Shown in pieces: positions 50,213-57,069 of a DNA stretch of 57,439 nt; within the stretch, counting starts at the first letter, position 1, and the number at the start of each line of letters is the position of its first letter. Both the position numbers and the translations under genes were made by a program. The notes below the pieces were generated by a model that was not told the origin of the DNA, searched no databases, and saw only the letters and a program-made list of their open reading frames with translations. Source of the stretch: Candidatus Gemmiger stercoravium (GTDB lineage Bacteria > Bacillota > Clostridia > Oscillospirales > Ruminococcaceae); NCBI GenBank assembly GCA_019119835.1, contig DWWE01000032.1, positions 1 to 57,439 of the forward strand. The letters run 5' to 3'.

Positions 50213-50773
50213 GTGGCGGATTCCAACATCACCAAACGGGCATTGGCGACAGCGCTCAAAGACCTGCTGGCCGACCGTCCGTTTTCAAAGATCAGCGTGG
50301 GAGATATCTGCGAAGCCTGCGGCATGAGCCGCAAGAGTTTCTACTACCATTTCCAGGATAAATACGAGTTGCTGAACTGGATCTTTTTTACCGAATTTGT
50401 GTCCCGCATCCGCACCGGCGAGGAGGAGAACGCCTGGATGCTGATGGCCGCGCTCTGCGATTACTTTTATGAAAACCGCGGCTTTTACCGCCGCGCCTTC
50501 GAGGTGGAGGGGCAGAATTCCTTCTGCGAGTATTTCCGCGAGATCCTGGGGGTGCTGCTGCAAAGTGAGATGGAGATGATCTTTGGCAGTGAGGAGGACA
50601 TTGCCTTCTGTACGGATTTTTACCTGGACGCCCTGACCAGCTCGGTCCGCCGTTGGCTGAAAGCCCGGGAACCGGTCTCCGCCGCGGTGTATGTGCGGCA
50701 GCTGCGCCGCTGCATCATGGCGGTGTCCCGCCGGGTGCTGGACAAATACCAGCAGGACGCGGACGGCGAATGA
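50213..50773 (+). CDS. TetR/AcrR-family regulator (DhaS-like)
   Basis: A 186-residue protein. The N-terminal TetR helix-turn-helix is clear: TKRALATALKDLLADRPFSKISVGDICEACGMSRKSFYYHFQDKYELL (shown here by its ends; residues 8-55). The C-terminal ligand domain is of the type found in DhaS-like regulators. GTG start at 50213 behind GGGGAGG. Inverted repeats sit upstream of its own promoter, and one of these is shared with the radical SAM pair next door, so it may control them; the inducer is unknown. Confidence 0.88.
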   Translation: MADSNITKRALATALKDLLADRPFSKISVGDICEACGMSRKSFYYHFQDKYELLNWIFFTEFVSRIRTGEEENAWMLMAALCDYFYENRGFYRRAFEVEGQNSFCEYFREILGVLLQSEMEMIFGSEEDIAFCTDFYLDALTSSVRRWLKAREPVSAAVYVRQLRRCIMAVSRRVLDKYQQDADGE

Positions 50774-50823
50774 ATTCCTGTGCCCTTCCTTCGGCCCGCC
50801 CTGCAAAACAAGACCAAAATATT

Positions 50824-50866
50824 CCGCCCTGCCGGCGCTGAGGCCGAGCAGGGCGGTTTTGATTTG
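50824..50866. terminator. Bidirectional terminator between tetR and the radical SAM-like gene
   Basis: AAAATATTCCGCCCTGC...GCAGGGCGGTTTTGATTT: a strong stem flanked by A-run and T-run for the convergent genes. Confidence 0.8.
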
Positions 50867-50879
50867 TCGGTTGGGGCAG

Positions 50880-51899
50880 TCACAGCCGGCAGGCCGGCCG
50901 GGCGCGCTGCAGGATCTCCCCCAGGCCGGCGCAGAACAGGTTGCAGCCCGGGTCCCCGGCCCGGGCAGACGCCCCCCGCAGCGAACCGCTGCCGTCAAAG
51001 GCAGCCGGCTGCGGGGCTCCCTCGCCGCCGATCGACCGGGTGATGAAGGCCACGTCCCGCCGCAGGTCCACCGGCACCACCGGGCAGGTCTGGCAGGCGC
51101 GCAGCCGGCATATATACTGATACAGGGCGTCCGCCTCGGCAGGCGGGCAATCCTCCGCCGCTTCCAGAAAGAGGAACAGTGGATGCTGTTCCGCCAGGGC
51201 GGAAAGCCAGCCGCCGGCCAGGACCGGCGCCGCCCGGTGGCAGGTGCTGTACACCGCATAGGGGAACCGGGCACGGCGCAGACGCCGGCAGGCGGCCGGA
51301 ACTCCGGCCGGCGCCGCCTCTGCCCGGACAGCCACCAGCACATTGGGGGCGCCGGCCAGCGCCTGCAGCGCCGTTTCGGTGATGGCAGGGGGATCCAGCA
51401 GCAGCACAAAAGCGCCGTTCTCCACCACAGGGGGCAGCGCCAGCACGGCCGCCGGGTCCCCCTGAGGCCGCAGCAGAAAGGTGTGGATGCCAAGCGCGGC
51501 CGCCTCCCGCAGCAGCGCCGGGTAGCGGACGGCGCCGCCGGGGATGCTGCTGTCCACCGACAGGTCCAGCGCCCAGGGCACCGGGTCCCGGCCGGCGCGG
51601 CCGCGGGCCCGCTGGGCCCCTTTTGCGCAGCTCTCGTAACCAAGATTCACCCCGAACTGCAGCAGCCGTTCATGGTCCACATGGGCCAGGGCATCCCGCG
51701 CCAGAGCATAGTAAGCGCTGTCCGGTTTTCGGAGCATCCGCTGCACGGTGGTCAGCAGCTGCCGCTGGACCGGCCCCCGGGTAAGCGCCAGCCCCATATC
51801 CACAAGGTTGCGGGTGGCCCGGTCGGGCGCATGGATCCCCCGATCCAGGGCCCGGCGCACCGTGGCTTCGATCAGCCGGCGGGACAGATCCTTTTGCAT
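50880..51899 (-). CDS. Radical SAM-like protein lacking the cluster cysteines (pseudo-enzyme paralog)
   Basis: A 339-residue protein with no obvious family motif. By eye it aligns along nearly its whole length with the intact radical SAM protein encoded divergently: an N-terminal helical domain of the same size, VPWALDLSVDSS (107-118) against VPWAILLDPTSA, QGDP (146-149) against GGEP, a GAFVLLL...ITETALQAL block against CEFLCFTNGTLIDEAFCREML, FPYAVYSTC against LPFGVSTC. The Cys-x3-Cys-x2-Cys motif is missing: its place holds SSIPGGA. It does keep other cysteines (251, 264, 269, 272, 319, 323). It therefore should not cleave SAM; a partner, chaperone or regulatory role is inferred. The ATG at 51897-51899 has AGAAAGGAGG upstream. 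Confidence 0.65.
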   Translation of the reverse strand: MQKDLSRRLIEATVRRALDRGIHAPDRATRNLVDMGLALTRGPVQRQLLTTVQRMLRKPDSAYYALARDALAHVDHERLLQFGVNLGYESCAKGAQRARGRAGRDPVPWALDLSVDSSIPGGAVRYPALLREAAALGIHTFLLRPQGDPAAVLALPPVVENGAFVLLLDPPAITETALQALAGAPNVLVAVRAEAAPAGVPAACRRLRRARFPYAVYSTCHRAAPVLAGGWLSALAEQHPLFLFLEAAEDCPPAEADALYQYICRLRACQTCPVVPVDLRRDVAFITRSIGGEGAPQPAAFDGSGSLRGASARAGDPGCNLFCAGLGEILQRARPACRL

Positions 51900-51991
51900 G
51901 GCGGCGCCTCCTTTCTGCCGGGATTCCCGCCGGGAAAGGCGGGTGCGCTTTCTTTCAGTCTTACCATAACGCAACCGCCGCCGAAAGAAAA

Positions 51992-52045
51992 GGGACAATT
52001 CCCGCCGTATGTCCCAAAAGAGAACGGTTCGCAGCCGCTGTCCCA
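51992..52045. promoter_or_regulatory. Candidate operator cluster between the divergent radical SAM genes
   Basis: GGGACAATTCCC (51992-52003), then TGTCCCAAAAG (52010-52020), which pairs as an inverted repeat with the first GGGACA, then TGTCCCA again (52039-52045). The same GGGACAATT motif appears upstream of the nearby tetR gene. Confidence 0.45.
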
Positions 52046-52175
52046 TTTTTGCCCAACCGGCGTTTGCTGCCCCATGACGGGGACGGCCCGCCGTATTAGG
52101 ATGAAGCTGTGAGGCCCGAACGGCCTCGCAGCGGTTCTATACCGTGCAGATCAGAAGAAGCGAGGGAACCTGAAT

Positions 52176-53528
52176 ATGGGAATTACCGACAAAGTTAAAA
52201 ACGCGGCGCTGGCCGCTGTGATCAACCAGGGACTTGCCTATCTGGAAAAGGACCCGGAGCAGAACATCCCGAAACTGATGGCCCTGGTGGATAAGGTCGT
52301 GCCGGCAGACTGGTACACCGCCCAGCGCAAGGCCTTCCGCACCGCCATTGCCGAGAAAAACAACTGGTACCAGCTTATGATGCGTGCCTATCAGCTGGAC
52401 CCCGGCGTGCGGCGGACCTTCTTCCAGAATTTCATCATCAACGCCAGCCTGCAGGGCAGCGCCACGCAGGATGAGATCTCGGCCAAAGAGAACTGCAATG
52501 TGCCCTGGGCCATCCTGCTGGACCCCACCAGCGCCTGCAACATGCACTGCACCGGCTGCTGGGCAGCCGAATACGGCAACCGGCTGAACCTGAGCTACGA
52601 GGACCTGGATTCCATCGTGAGCCAGGGCAAACAGCTCGGCACTTATATGTATATCTTCACCGGCGGCGAGCCGCTGGTGCGCAAGGCGGACATCCTGAAG
52701 CTCTGCGAAGCCCATCCCGACTGCGAATTTCTCTGCTTTACCAATGGGACCCTAATCGACGAGGCGTTCTGCCGGGAGATGCTGCGGGTCAAGAACTTCG
52801 TGCCGGCCATCAGCCTGGAAGGCTTTGAGGAAGCCAACGACGGCCGCCGGGGCGAGGGCGACTATGCCAAGGTGATGGCGGCCATGAAGCTGCTCCGGGA
52901 GAACCGGCTGCCCTTCGGCGTGTCCACCTGCTACACCAGCGCCAACTGCGCCGATGTGAGCAGCGAAGCCTATTTTGACGACATCATCGAAGCCGGCGCC
53001 TTCTTCGTCTGGTTCTTCCACTACATGCCGGTGGGCTCGGGTGCCGTCCCCGCCCTGCTGCCCAGCCCCGAACAGCGGACCGAGATGTACCGGCGCATCC
53101 GCGCTTTCCGCCAGAGCAAGCCGATCTTCTCCATCGACTTCCAGAACGACGCCGAGTATGTGGGCGGCTGCATTGCCGGCGGCCGACGCTACCTGCATAT
53201 CAACGCCCGGGGCGATGTGGAGCCCTGCGTCTTCATCCACTATTCCAATGTGAACATCCATCAGTCCACCCTGCTGGACGCCCTGAAGAGCCCGCTGTTC
53301 ATGGCCTATCACGACGGCCAGCCCTTCAACCAGAACATGCTGCGTCCCTGCCCGATGCTGGAAAATCCCGAACGGCTGCGCGAGATGGTCCGGCAGACCG
53401 GCGCCCGCTCCACCGACTATGAATCGCCGGAGGATGTGGAGGTTCTCTGCGACCGCACCACCCCTTATGCGGCGGCCTGGCAGCCCACCGCCGACCGGCT
53501 CTGGGCGGAAAGCGGCAAGAAGGCGTGA
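52176..53528 (+). CDS. Radical SAM protein
   Basis: A 450-residue enzyme. A helical N-terminal domain (residues 1-100) precedes the radical SAM barrel with the cluster motif CNMHCTGC at 121-128 (Cys-x3-Cys-x2-Cys), the GGEP block at 163-166, and SLEGFEEANDGRRG. The C-terminal part carries further cysteines (GGCIAGGRRYLHINARGDVEPC, about 330-351, and LRPCPML near 392), the pattern of SPASM/twitch auxiliary-cluster domains seen in peptide- and carbohydrate-modifying enzymes. No peptide precursor gene was found nearby. GAAGCGAGGG lies upstream of the ATG. Divergent from its apparent cluster-less paralog. Confidence 0.88.
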   Translation: MGITDKVKNAALAAVINQGLAYLEKDPEQNIPKLMALVDKVVPADWYTAQRKAFRTAIAEKNNWYQLMMRAYQLDPGVRRTFFQNFIINASLQGSATQDEISAKENCNVPWAILLDPTSACNMHCTGCWAAEYGNRLNLSYEDLDSIVSQGKQLGTYMYIFTGGEPLVRKADILKLCEAHPDCEFLCFTNGTLIDEAFCREMLRVKNFVPAISLEGFEEANDGRRGEGDYAKVMAAMKLLRENRLPFGVSTCYTSANCADVSSEAYFDDIIEAGAFFVWFFHYMPVGSGAVPALLPSPEQRTEMYRRIRAFRQSKPIFSIDFQNDAEYVGGCIAGGRRYLHINARGDVEPCVFIHYSNVNIHQSTLLDALKSPLFMAYHDGQPFNQNMLRPCPMLENPERLREMVRQTGARSTDYESPEDVEVLCDRTTPYAAAWQPTADRLWAESGKKA

Positions 53529-53537
53529 CCCACGCCG

Positions 53538-53567
53538 CAGAGCCCGGCAATTTCCGCCGGGTTTCTG
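53538..53567 (+). terminator. Probable terminator after the radical SAM gene
   Basis: GCAGAGCCCGGC, AATTTCC loop, GCCGGGTTTCTGC shortly after the stop; modest T-run. Confidence 0.55.
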
Positions 53568-53619
53568 CAGCAAGGGAAGGCCGGCGCCATCGCCCGCACA
53601 GGACCTGAACCGGCAAGAG

Positions 53620-53668
53620 GAATCGGCCCCCGAGGAAAGCTTCTTTGGCTTCCTTCGGGGGCCGATTC
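53620..53668. terminator. Long GC-rich hairpin between convergent genes
   Basis: GAATCGGCCCCCGA pairs perfectly with TCGGGGGCCGATTC across a 21-nt loop that itself can pair (GGAAAGC/GCTTCC). No strong T-run on either side, so termination is likely but not certain. Confidence 0.5.
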
Positions 53669-53785
53669 TCTGTCTGTGCGGGCGGGAAGGGCGGTTTTGC
53701 AGCGTCTCTCCCCAGGCGTGTTCCGCCGGGCTGCGTGCCGCACTCTCCCCCTGCCCGGGCCTGCCGCCGCGGGTTCCGGCCTGTG

Positions 53786-54415
53786 TCAGTCGGGCTGCCG
53801 GGCAACGCCAAACAGCGTCAGGTTCAAAAGTTCTTCCGCCACCTGGAACAGCGAATGGACATCCTGGACCGGCGTTCCGGTTTCCGCCCGATACTGGGCG
53901 GCCAGCTGCCAAAAGTAGGTGTTGACGCATTCCAGGTACCGGGTGACCTTTTCGCCGCTCAGCCCCGGCCGCAGCGTCATCCGTGCGGCGATCGCATGAA
54001 AAAAGCGCTGGTTGACCTCGTACAGCGGCCTGTGCAGCGTATGGATCGCCTCGGCCAGCTGCCGGGGCGGGCGGAGCAAGGCGGTCTCAAAGATCAGTTT
54101 CTGCTGCGGGTTGCGCTGGAAATAGTCCTCCCGCAGCAGGCAGAAATCCCGGACCGCATACAGGGTCTCTTCCTCCGCCAAAGACGGAGCCCGGGATTCG
54201 ATCTCCTTTTGCAGCTGCGAGAAGATGGTCCCCACACAAAGCAAAAACAGCTCATCCTTGTTGGAATAGTAGTGGTACATCATCCCCTTGGAGATGCCGT
54301 GCCGTGCGCAGATGTTTTCCATCGAAACTGCATCGTATCCACGGGTGCCGAACTCTTCCATGGCCGCCCGCAGAATCTCACGCCGGCTGCGTTCCTGCCT
54401 TTCCTTTTGTGTCAT
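53786..54415 (-). CDS. TetR/AcrR-family regulator
   Basis: A 209-residue repressor. The TetR helix-turn-helix is plain: RREILRAAMEEFGTRGYDAVSMENICARHGISKGMMYHYYSNKDELF (residues 10-56, given by its core). The C-terminal domain is all helical, of the type that binds small hydrophobic inducers. ATG at 54413-54415, with GGAGGGAGG about 12 nt upstream. Two operator-like repeats (54565-54617) flank the promoter of the transcript that carries it, arguing for autoregulation. A 54-codon ORF overlaps its start by 38 nt. Confidence 0.9.
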   Translation of the reverse strand: MTQKERQERSRREILRAAMEEFGTRGYDAVSMENICARHGISKGMMYHYYSNKDELFLLCVGTIFSQLQKEIESRAPSLAEEETLYAVRDFCLLREDYFQRNPQQKLIFETALLRPPRQLAEAIHTLHRPLYEVNQRFFHAIAARMTLRPGLSGEKVTRYLECVNTYFWQLAAQYRAETGTPVQDVHSLFQVAEELLNLTLFGVARQPD

Positions 54416-54542
54416 GGTGGATGCTGCCTCCCTCCGCCTGGTGCAATTCACCGGCCCATTCAAAGCCCTTCTTGGCCATAAACACCGCAATGATCTCATT
54501 GATCACCGCCGCGGCTGCGATGGTCCCCTGGTAGACAGTCAT
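54378..54542 (-). CDS. Small hydrophobic protein co-transcribed with the TetR gene (54 residues)
   Basis: ATG at 54540-54542 behind a very good TTAAGGAGGGAC site; begins MTVYQGTIAAAAVINEIIAV and contains one predicted membrane helix (about residues 5-22), then a polar tail. It is the first ORF after the operator-flanked promoter and overlaps the tetR start in another frame, so it may be needed for tetR translation or be the regulated product. I do not recognise the family. The MTVY start recalls some small holin-like toxins, but the rest does not match. Confidence 0.5.
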   Translation of the reverse strand: MTVYQGTIAAAAVINEIIAVFMAKKGFEWAGELHQAEGGSIHHDTKGKAGTQPA

Positions 54543-54564
54543 AGAAGGGTCCCTCCTTAATTTA

Positions 54565-54617
54565 TAGACGGTTTCGTCTACATGCTTGATTATAGCACTT
54601 ATAGACGAATCCGTCTG
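54565..54617 (-). promoter_or_regulatory. Twin TetR operators around a promoter
   Basis: TAGACGGTTTCGTCTA (54565-54580, perfect arms TAGACG/CGTCTA) and TAGACGAATCCGTCTG (54602-54617, one mismatch) lie 37 bp apart centre to centre. A TATAAT -10 for the minus strand (54589-54594) lies between them. The repressor encoded downstream is the obvious ligand. Confidence 0.78.
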
Positions 54618-54714
54618 TAAACTAACTGTGAACATTTTTCCGTCCCCCGCCGCCTTTCCCATTCTTTGCAGGGATTTTACAGGAACATGGTGGCAGGCCG
54701 GTTCATCCTGCGCC

Positions 54715-54720
54715 TATAAT
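54715..54720 (+). promoter_or_regulatory. -10 box of the membrane-protein gene
   Basis: Perfect TATAAT; the best -35 candidate is a weak TGGCAG 18 bp upstream. The predicted start of RNA is about 54727. Confidence 0.55.
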
Positions 54721-54752
54721 GGCATAGAGTATACAAGAAAGAGGGGATTCTT

Positions 54753-55346
54753 ACGAAGGCCGAAACGATTGAAGCAAAGCGCGCCGACCGGGTGCTGGTC
54801 GGTCTGGCCCTGCTTGGCCTGGTCCTGTGGTTCGTCTGCGGGGCGCTCGTTCTCTTTGTGGACAGTGCTGTTCTCTCGCTGGGGCTGGTCGGTTTTGTGC
54901 AGGGGGTCCTGCGTCAGCTGCTCGGCGCCGGCTTGGCCCTGCTGGCCGTGGGGATCTGTCTGCACTTCCTGCGCAAGCCGGGCGCCACCGGCAAGAGGGT
55001 GCTGGCCTGTGCCGCCGTGATCTGCGTTCTGCTTGCCTTTTCTGTCGCCTGTCTGTGCAGCCTGGTGCTCGACCTGCCTTATCTTCACCAGCCGGCCGTC
55101 GCCCGTTTGGATCAGCTGCGCTTTGAGCAGGATGTGGTAAACGACGGCGGCTCCCGCTACTCCCTGGAGGGCGTCACCCCCGACGGGACCGTCTTGTCCT
55201 TCCCGGTCTCCCGCCGCGTCTTTCACAGCGGGCTGGATGCGGTTGGAAGCGGGCGGGAGCTGCAGGCGGAAATCACCTATCTGCCCCACACCGACGTTCT
55301 CCTCTCCCTGGACTACTTGACGCCGAAAGGGAGTGCTTCCCGATGA
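54753..55346 (+). CDS. Uncharacterised membrane protein, apparent ACG start
   Basis: About 197 residues: three predicted membrane helices in the N-terminal half (VLVGLALLGLVLWFVCGALV; LRQLLGAGLALLAVGICLHF; VLACAAVICVLLAFSVACLC) and a C-terminal beta-rich domain outside or inside the membrane (RYSLEGVTPDGTVLSFPVSR). No ATG, GTG or TTG follows the AAAGAGGGG ribosome site at proper distance; an in-frame ACG at 54753 does, 6 nt after it. The first standard start, GTG at 54792, has no ribosome site. The family is unknown to me. The stop overlaps the start of the next, tiny gene. Confidence 0.6.
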   Translation, partial: TKAETIEAKRADRVLVGLALLGLVLWFVCGALVLFVDSAVLSLGLVGFVQGVLRQLLGAGLALLAVGICLHFLRKPGATGKRVLACAAVICVLLAFSVACLCSLVLDLPYLHQPAVARLDQLRFEQDVVNDGGSRYSLEGVTPDGTVLSFPVSRRVFHSGLDAVGSGRELQAEITYLPHTDVLLSLDYLTPKGSASR

Positions 55347-55432
55347 TCGCTGACTTTGTCGGGGCGGCCCTCCCGTGGGTGCTGATCGGCCTGGCCATCA
55401 TCGCCATTGTCTGTTCGAATCGGAAAAAGTGA
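55343..55432 (+). CDS. 29-residue membrane peptide
   Basis: ATG overlapping the upstream stop as ATGA; begins MIADFVGAALPWVLIGLAII and ends with a basic NRKK tail: one membrane helix with positive-inside charge. Coupled translation with the preceding membrane-protein gene suggests a small subunit of the same complex. The function is unknown. A terminator follows at 55478. Confidence 0.6.
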   Translation: MIADFVGAALPWVLIGLAIIAIVCSNRKK

Positions 55433-55477
55433 GCGGCGGGATGTTCCGCCGTCCGGTCTATCCGCCGCCTACATCAC

Positions 55478-55512
55478 AAAGCGCACAGCCCTGCATTGGC
55501 TGTGCGCTTTTC
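55478..55512. terminator. Bidirectional terminator
   Basis: AAAGCGCACAGCC, CTGCATT loop, GGCTGTGCGCTTTT; shared by the 29-residue peptide gene and the alkyltransferase-like gene that ends at 55512. Confidence 0.87.
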
Positions 55513-56027
55513 TATTGCCCGTCGCCTGCCGAGCCCGGGGCATCCAGCCGGTCCAGATCGGCCAGCGCCTTTTCGTAGTCCTTCACATAGTACCTGAGGG
55601 TTTTGCGCCCCCTGGCAAGGACGGTGTGGCCTTCGGATTCCAGCCGCGCCTTCTGGGTTTCGACCCCGCCCGGATATTTTGCGTTGAGTTCCCCGTTGGC
55701 TTTCAGCGTCCGCCAGTAGGGTGTTTTCTCGGTGTCCCGCTGTTCGCTCGCCCAGGCGGCGATGGACACAAAGATCCCCGCCGTGATGGGCTCGGTAAAG
55801 TCGGCCTGGTTCTGCCGTGCGAAGTGCGCCCGTATGGCGCCGACCGTGGTCAATTGGCCCCGGGGGATCCGCTTCATGACCCTGTCGTAGTCCAGCGGCG
55901 GTGCAAAGTACATCCTGTCCCCGCCGTACTTTTCTATGCTCTTTCTGTCTGTGATGACCTGCATCTTCGGCATATCCTTGCTGTTGTGCAGCATGGCATT
56001 AAAATCTTTCCGTTCTTCGTGTGCCAA
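55512..56027 (-). CDS. MGMT-like (alkyltransferase-like) DNA-binding protein
   Basis: A 171-residue protein carrying the C-terminal DNA-binding fold of O6-methylguanine methyltransferases: RIPRGQLTTVGAIRAHFARQ is the helix-turn-helix block, PITAGIFVSIAAW follows, and TPYWRTLKANGELNAKYPGG replaces the usual PCHRV segment. The reactive Cys is missing (Trp in that region), as in alkyltransferase-like proteins that flag alkylated guanine for repair. The start is TTG at 56027, with AGGAGG 8 nt upstream; a GTG three codons earlier would fall too close to it. It has its own promoter. Confidence 0.8.
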   Translation of the reverse strand: MAHEERKDFNAMLHNSKDMPKMQVITDRKSIEKYGGDRMYFAPPLDYDRVMKRIPRGQLTTVGAIRAHFARQNQADFTEPITAGIFVSIAAWASEQRDTEKTPYWRTLKANGELNAKYPGGVETQKARLESEGHTVLARGRKTLRYYVKDYEKALADLDRLDAPGSAGDGQ

Positions 56028-56047
56028 CGCGATCACCTCCTGTCTCT

Positions 56048-56075
56048 ATTATACCGGATCCTTTGGTTCCTGCAA
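56048..56075 (-). promoter_or_regulatory. Promoter of the MGMT-like gene
   Basis: Minus strand TTGCAG (56070-56075), 16 bp, TATAAT (56048-56053). Confidence 0.7.
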
Positions 56076-56205
56076 TGAGAGACTTACAGTTTTTTTGCGC
56101 GGCCATGAAGTGGATAACAGTTTGGATCCTACGGGGTGCGGCGATTCGTTTTCGCAAAATCGCCCGGATCTCTGCCGGCTGTCCGACAGACCTTTCCCCC
56201 TTTCC

Positions 56206-56781
56206 TTACCGGTCGCCTGGCGAATTTGAAGGCAGGAATCGGATCCGGTCCCTTTTGGTGGGGACCCCGTCACGCACGGTCACCCAGTTTCCGTCACGAA
56301 ACACTTCATATCTTTCAAACGCACAGGGCAAACCGCGTGCAGACGCCAAGTCGCACCGGTCCATAAGCTGAAAATGCAGGTGCGGGGCAAAAGAATTGCC
56401 GGAATGTCCGATCCGCCCGATTCGTTCCCCCTTGGTCACACTTTGCCCGGCCGCTACTTGTACAGAGCCGGTCTGAAGGTGAACAAGCGCCGCATAGACC
56501 CCTTCTGCGCACTGGATGATAACGAAATTACCCGCCACCGCTTGCACGTCATCCTTGTCCGGGTCAAAATGGCGGGCATTTTGATAGGCATTCGCCAGAT
56601 CTCCAAGCAGATTGGTCCGCGGTCGTTCCGGGTAGCCGTCCCTGGCTTCAACGACAACGCCGTTGCAGGGGGCATATACTTCCTGTCCCCAGCAATAATA
56701 TCGGGCCAGTGAAACGCCCCGCAGAAGGTATTCCAGAAGACCTGCCTGATAAGCGGGATACCCTTTTCGATTCCAGTCCAC
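56206..56781 (-). CDS. M23-family peptidase domain protein, start lost or truncated
   Basis: The frame from GTG 56781 gives 191 residues containing CWGQEVYAPCNGVVVEARDGYPE and the zinc-binding HSGNSFAPHLHFQLMD (HLHF), the core of LytM/M23 peptidases, and a tail ending RDGVPTKRDRIRFLP. The same frame stays open upstream to 56955 and clearly continues the family (GEWYAPNTPG, IPSHGTNRLGSRYAYDFIQV), including the other two metal ligands (His of SHGT, Asp of YAYDF). No ATG, GTG or TTG exists in that upstream part before a TAG at 56956-56958. So the native N-terminus has been lost, and a protein from GTG 56781 would lack half of the metal site. Probably a recent pseudogene. Confidence 0.65.
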   Translation of the reverse strand: MDWNRKGYPAYQAGLLEYLLRGVSLARYYCWGQEVYAPCNGVVVEARDGYPERPRTNLLGDLANAYQNARHFDPDKDDVQAVAGNFVIIQCAEGVYAALVHLQTGSVQVAAGQSVTKGERIGRIGHSGNSFAPHLHFQLMDRCDLASARGLPCAFERYEVFRDGNWVTVRDGVPTKRDRIRFLPSNSPGDR

Positions 56782-56955
56782 CTGGATAAAATCGTAGGCA
56801 TACCGCGAGCCCAGCCTATTGGTGCCATGGCTAGGAATTTTGGACCCTGGCGTATTGGGGGCATACCATTCCCCCCGCAGTGGTTGGCGTGCTTGGGTGG
56901 TGACATTTATCTCAGCGAGGCAAGGCCCTTGCCCGCACGAGGAATCTCCCGCGCC
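56782..56955 (-). pseudogene. Upstream part of the M23 peptidase frame without a start codon
   Basis: Fifty-eight in-frame sense codons directly upstream of GTG 56781, with family-like content from about 56895 downwards (INVTTQARQPLRGEW onwards). The portion 56896-56955 does not look like protein-coding family sequence and begins at the edge of a palindromic cluster, so the gene seems to have been joined here by recombination. Confidence 0.5.
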
Positions 56956-57056
56956 CTAACAACGCCCCGCAGGGGCGTTGTTGCCGCCCGGGACGATGAC
57001 CGGGCGGCGCGGGCTGTTCGATTCCCGTACGGGTCACCGACGCCCTGGGCGTCCTT
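56948..57056. repeat. Cluster of perfect hairpins next to a tRNA-derived fragment
   Basis: AACAACGCCCC-GCA-GGGGCGTTGTT (56958-56982), GCCGCCCGG-8 nt-CCGGGCGGC (56983-57008) and GACGCC-CTG-GGCGTC (57042-57056). An outer pairing CCCGCGCC (56948-56955) with GGCGCGGG (57006-57013) could enclose the first two. No gene is seen here. Confidence 0.75.
57019..57041 (+). repeat. Inverted copy of the tRNA-Glu 3' end
   Basis: TTCGATTCCCGTACGGGTCACC on the plus strand is identical to the T-loop to CCA-end region of the tRNA-Glu gene encoded on the minus strand at 57111-57185 (inverted, about 70 bp away). The rest of a tRNA is absent on this strand. Confidence 0.8.
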
Positions 57057-57069
57057 GTACGCTATACAA

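Noticed and set aside
52176-53528. RiPP (sactipeptide/ranthipeptide) biosynthesis cluster around the radical SAM protein
   Set aside because: I found no plausible precursor peptide, no leader-recognition domain and no dedicated transporter or protease next to it; the SPASM-like cysteines alone are not enough.
54378-54542. Assignment of the 54-residue ORF to a holin-like type I toxin
   Set aside because: Only the MTVY start is similar; the length, tail and lack of an antisense RNA promoter in plain view do not support it.
57008-57041. A second tRNA gene on the plus strand
   Set aside because: Only the T-loop to CCA part matches; no matching 5' acceptor strand, D arm or anticodon arm precedes it.
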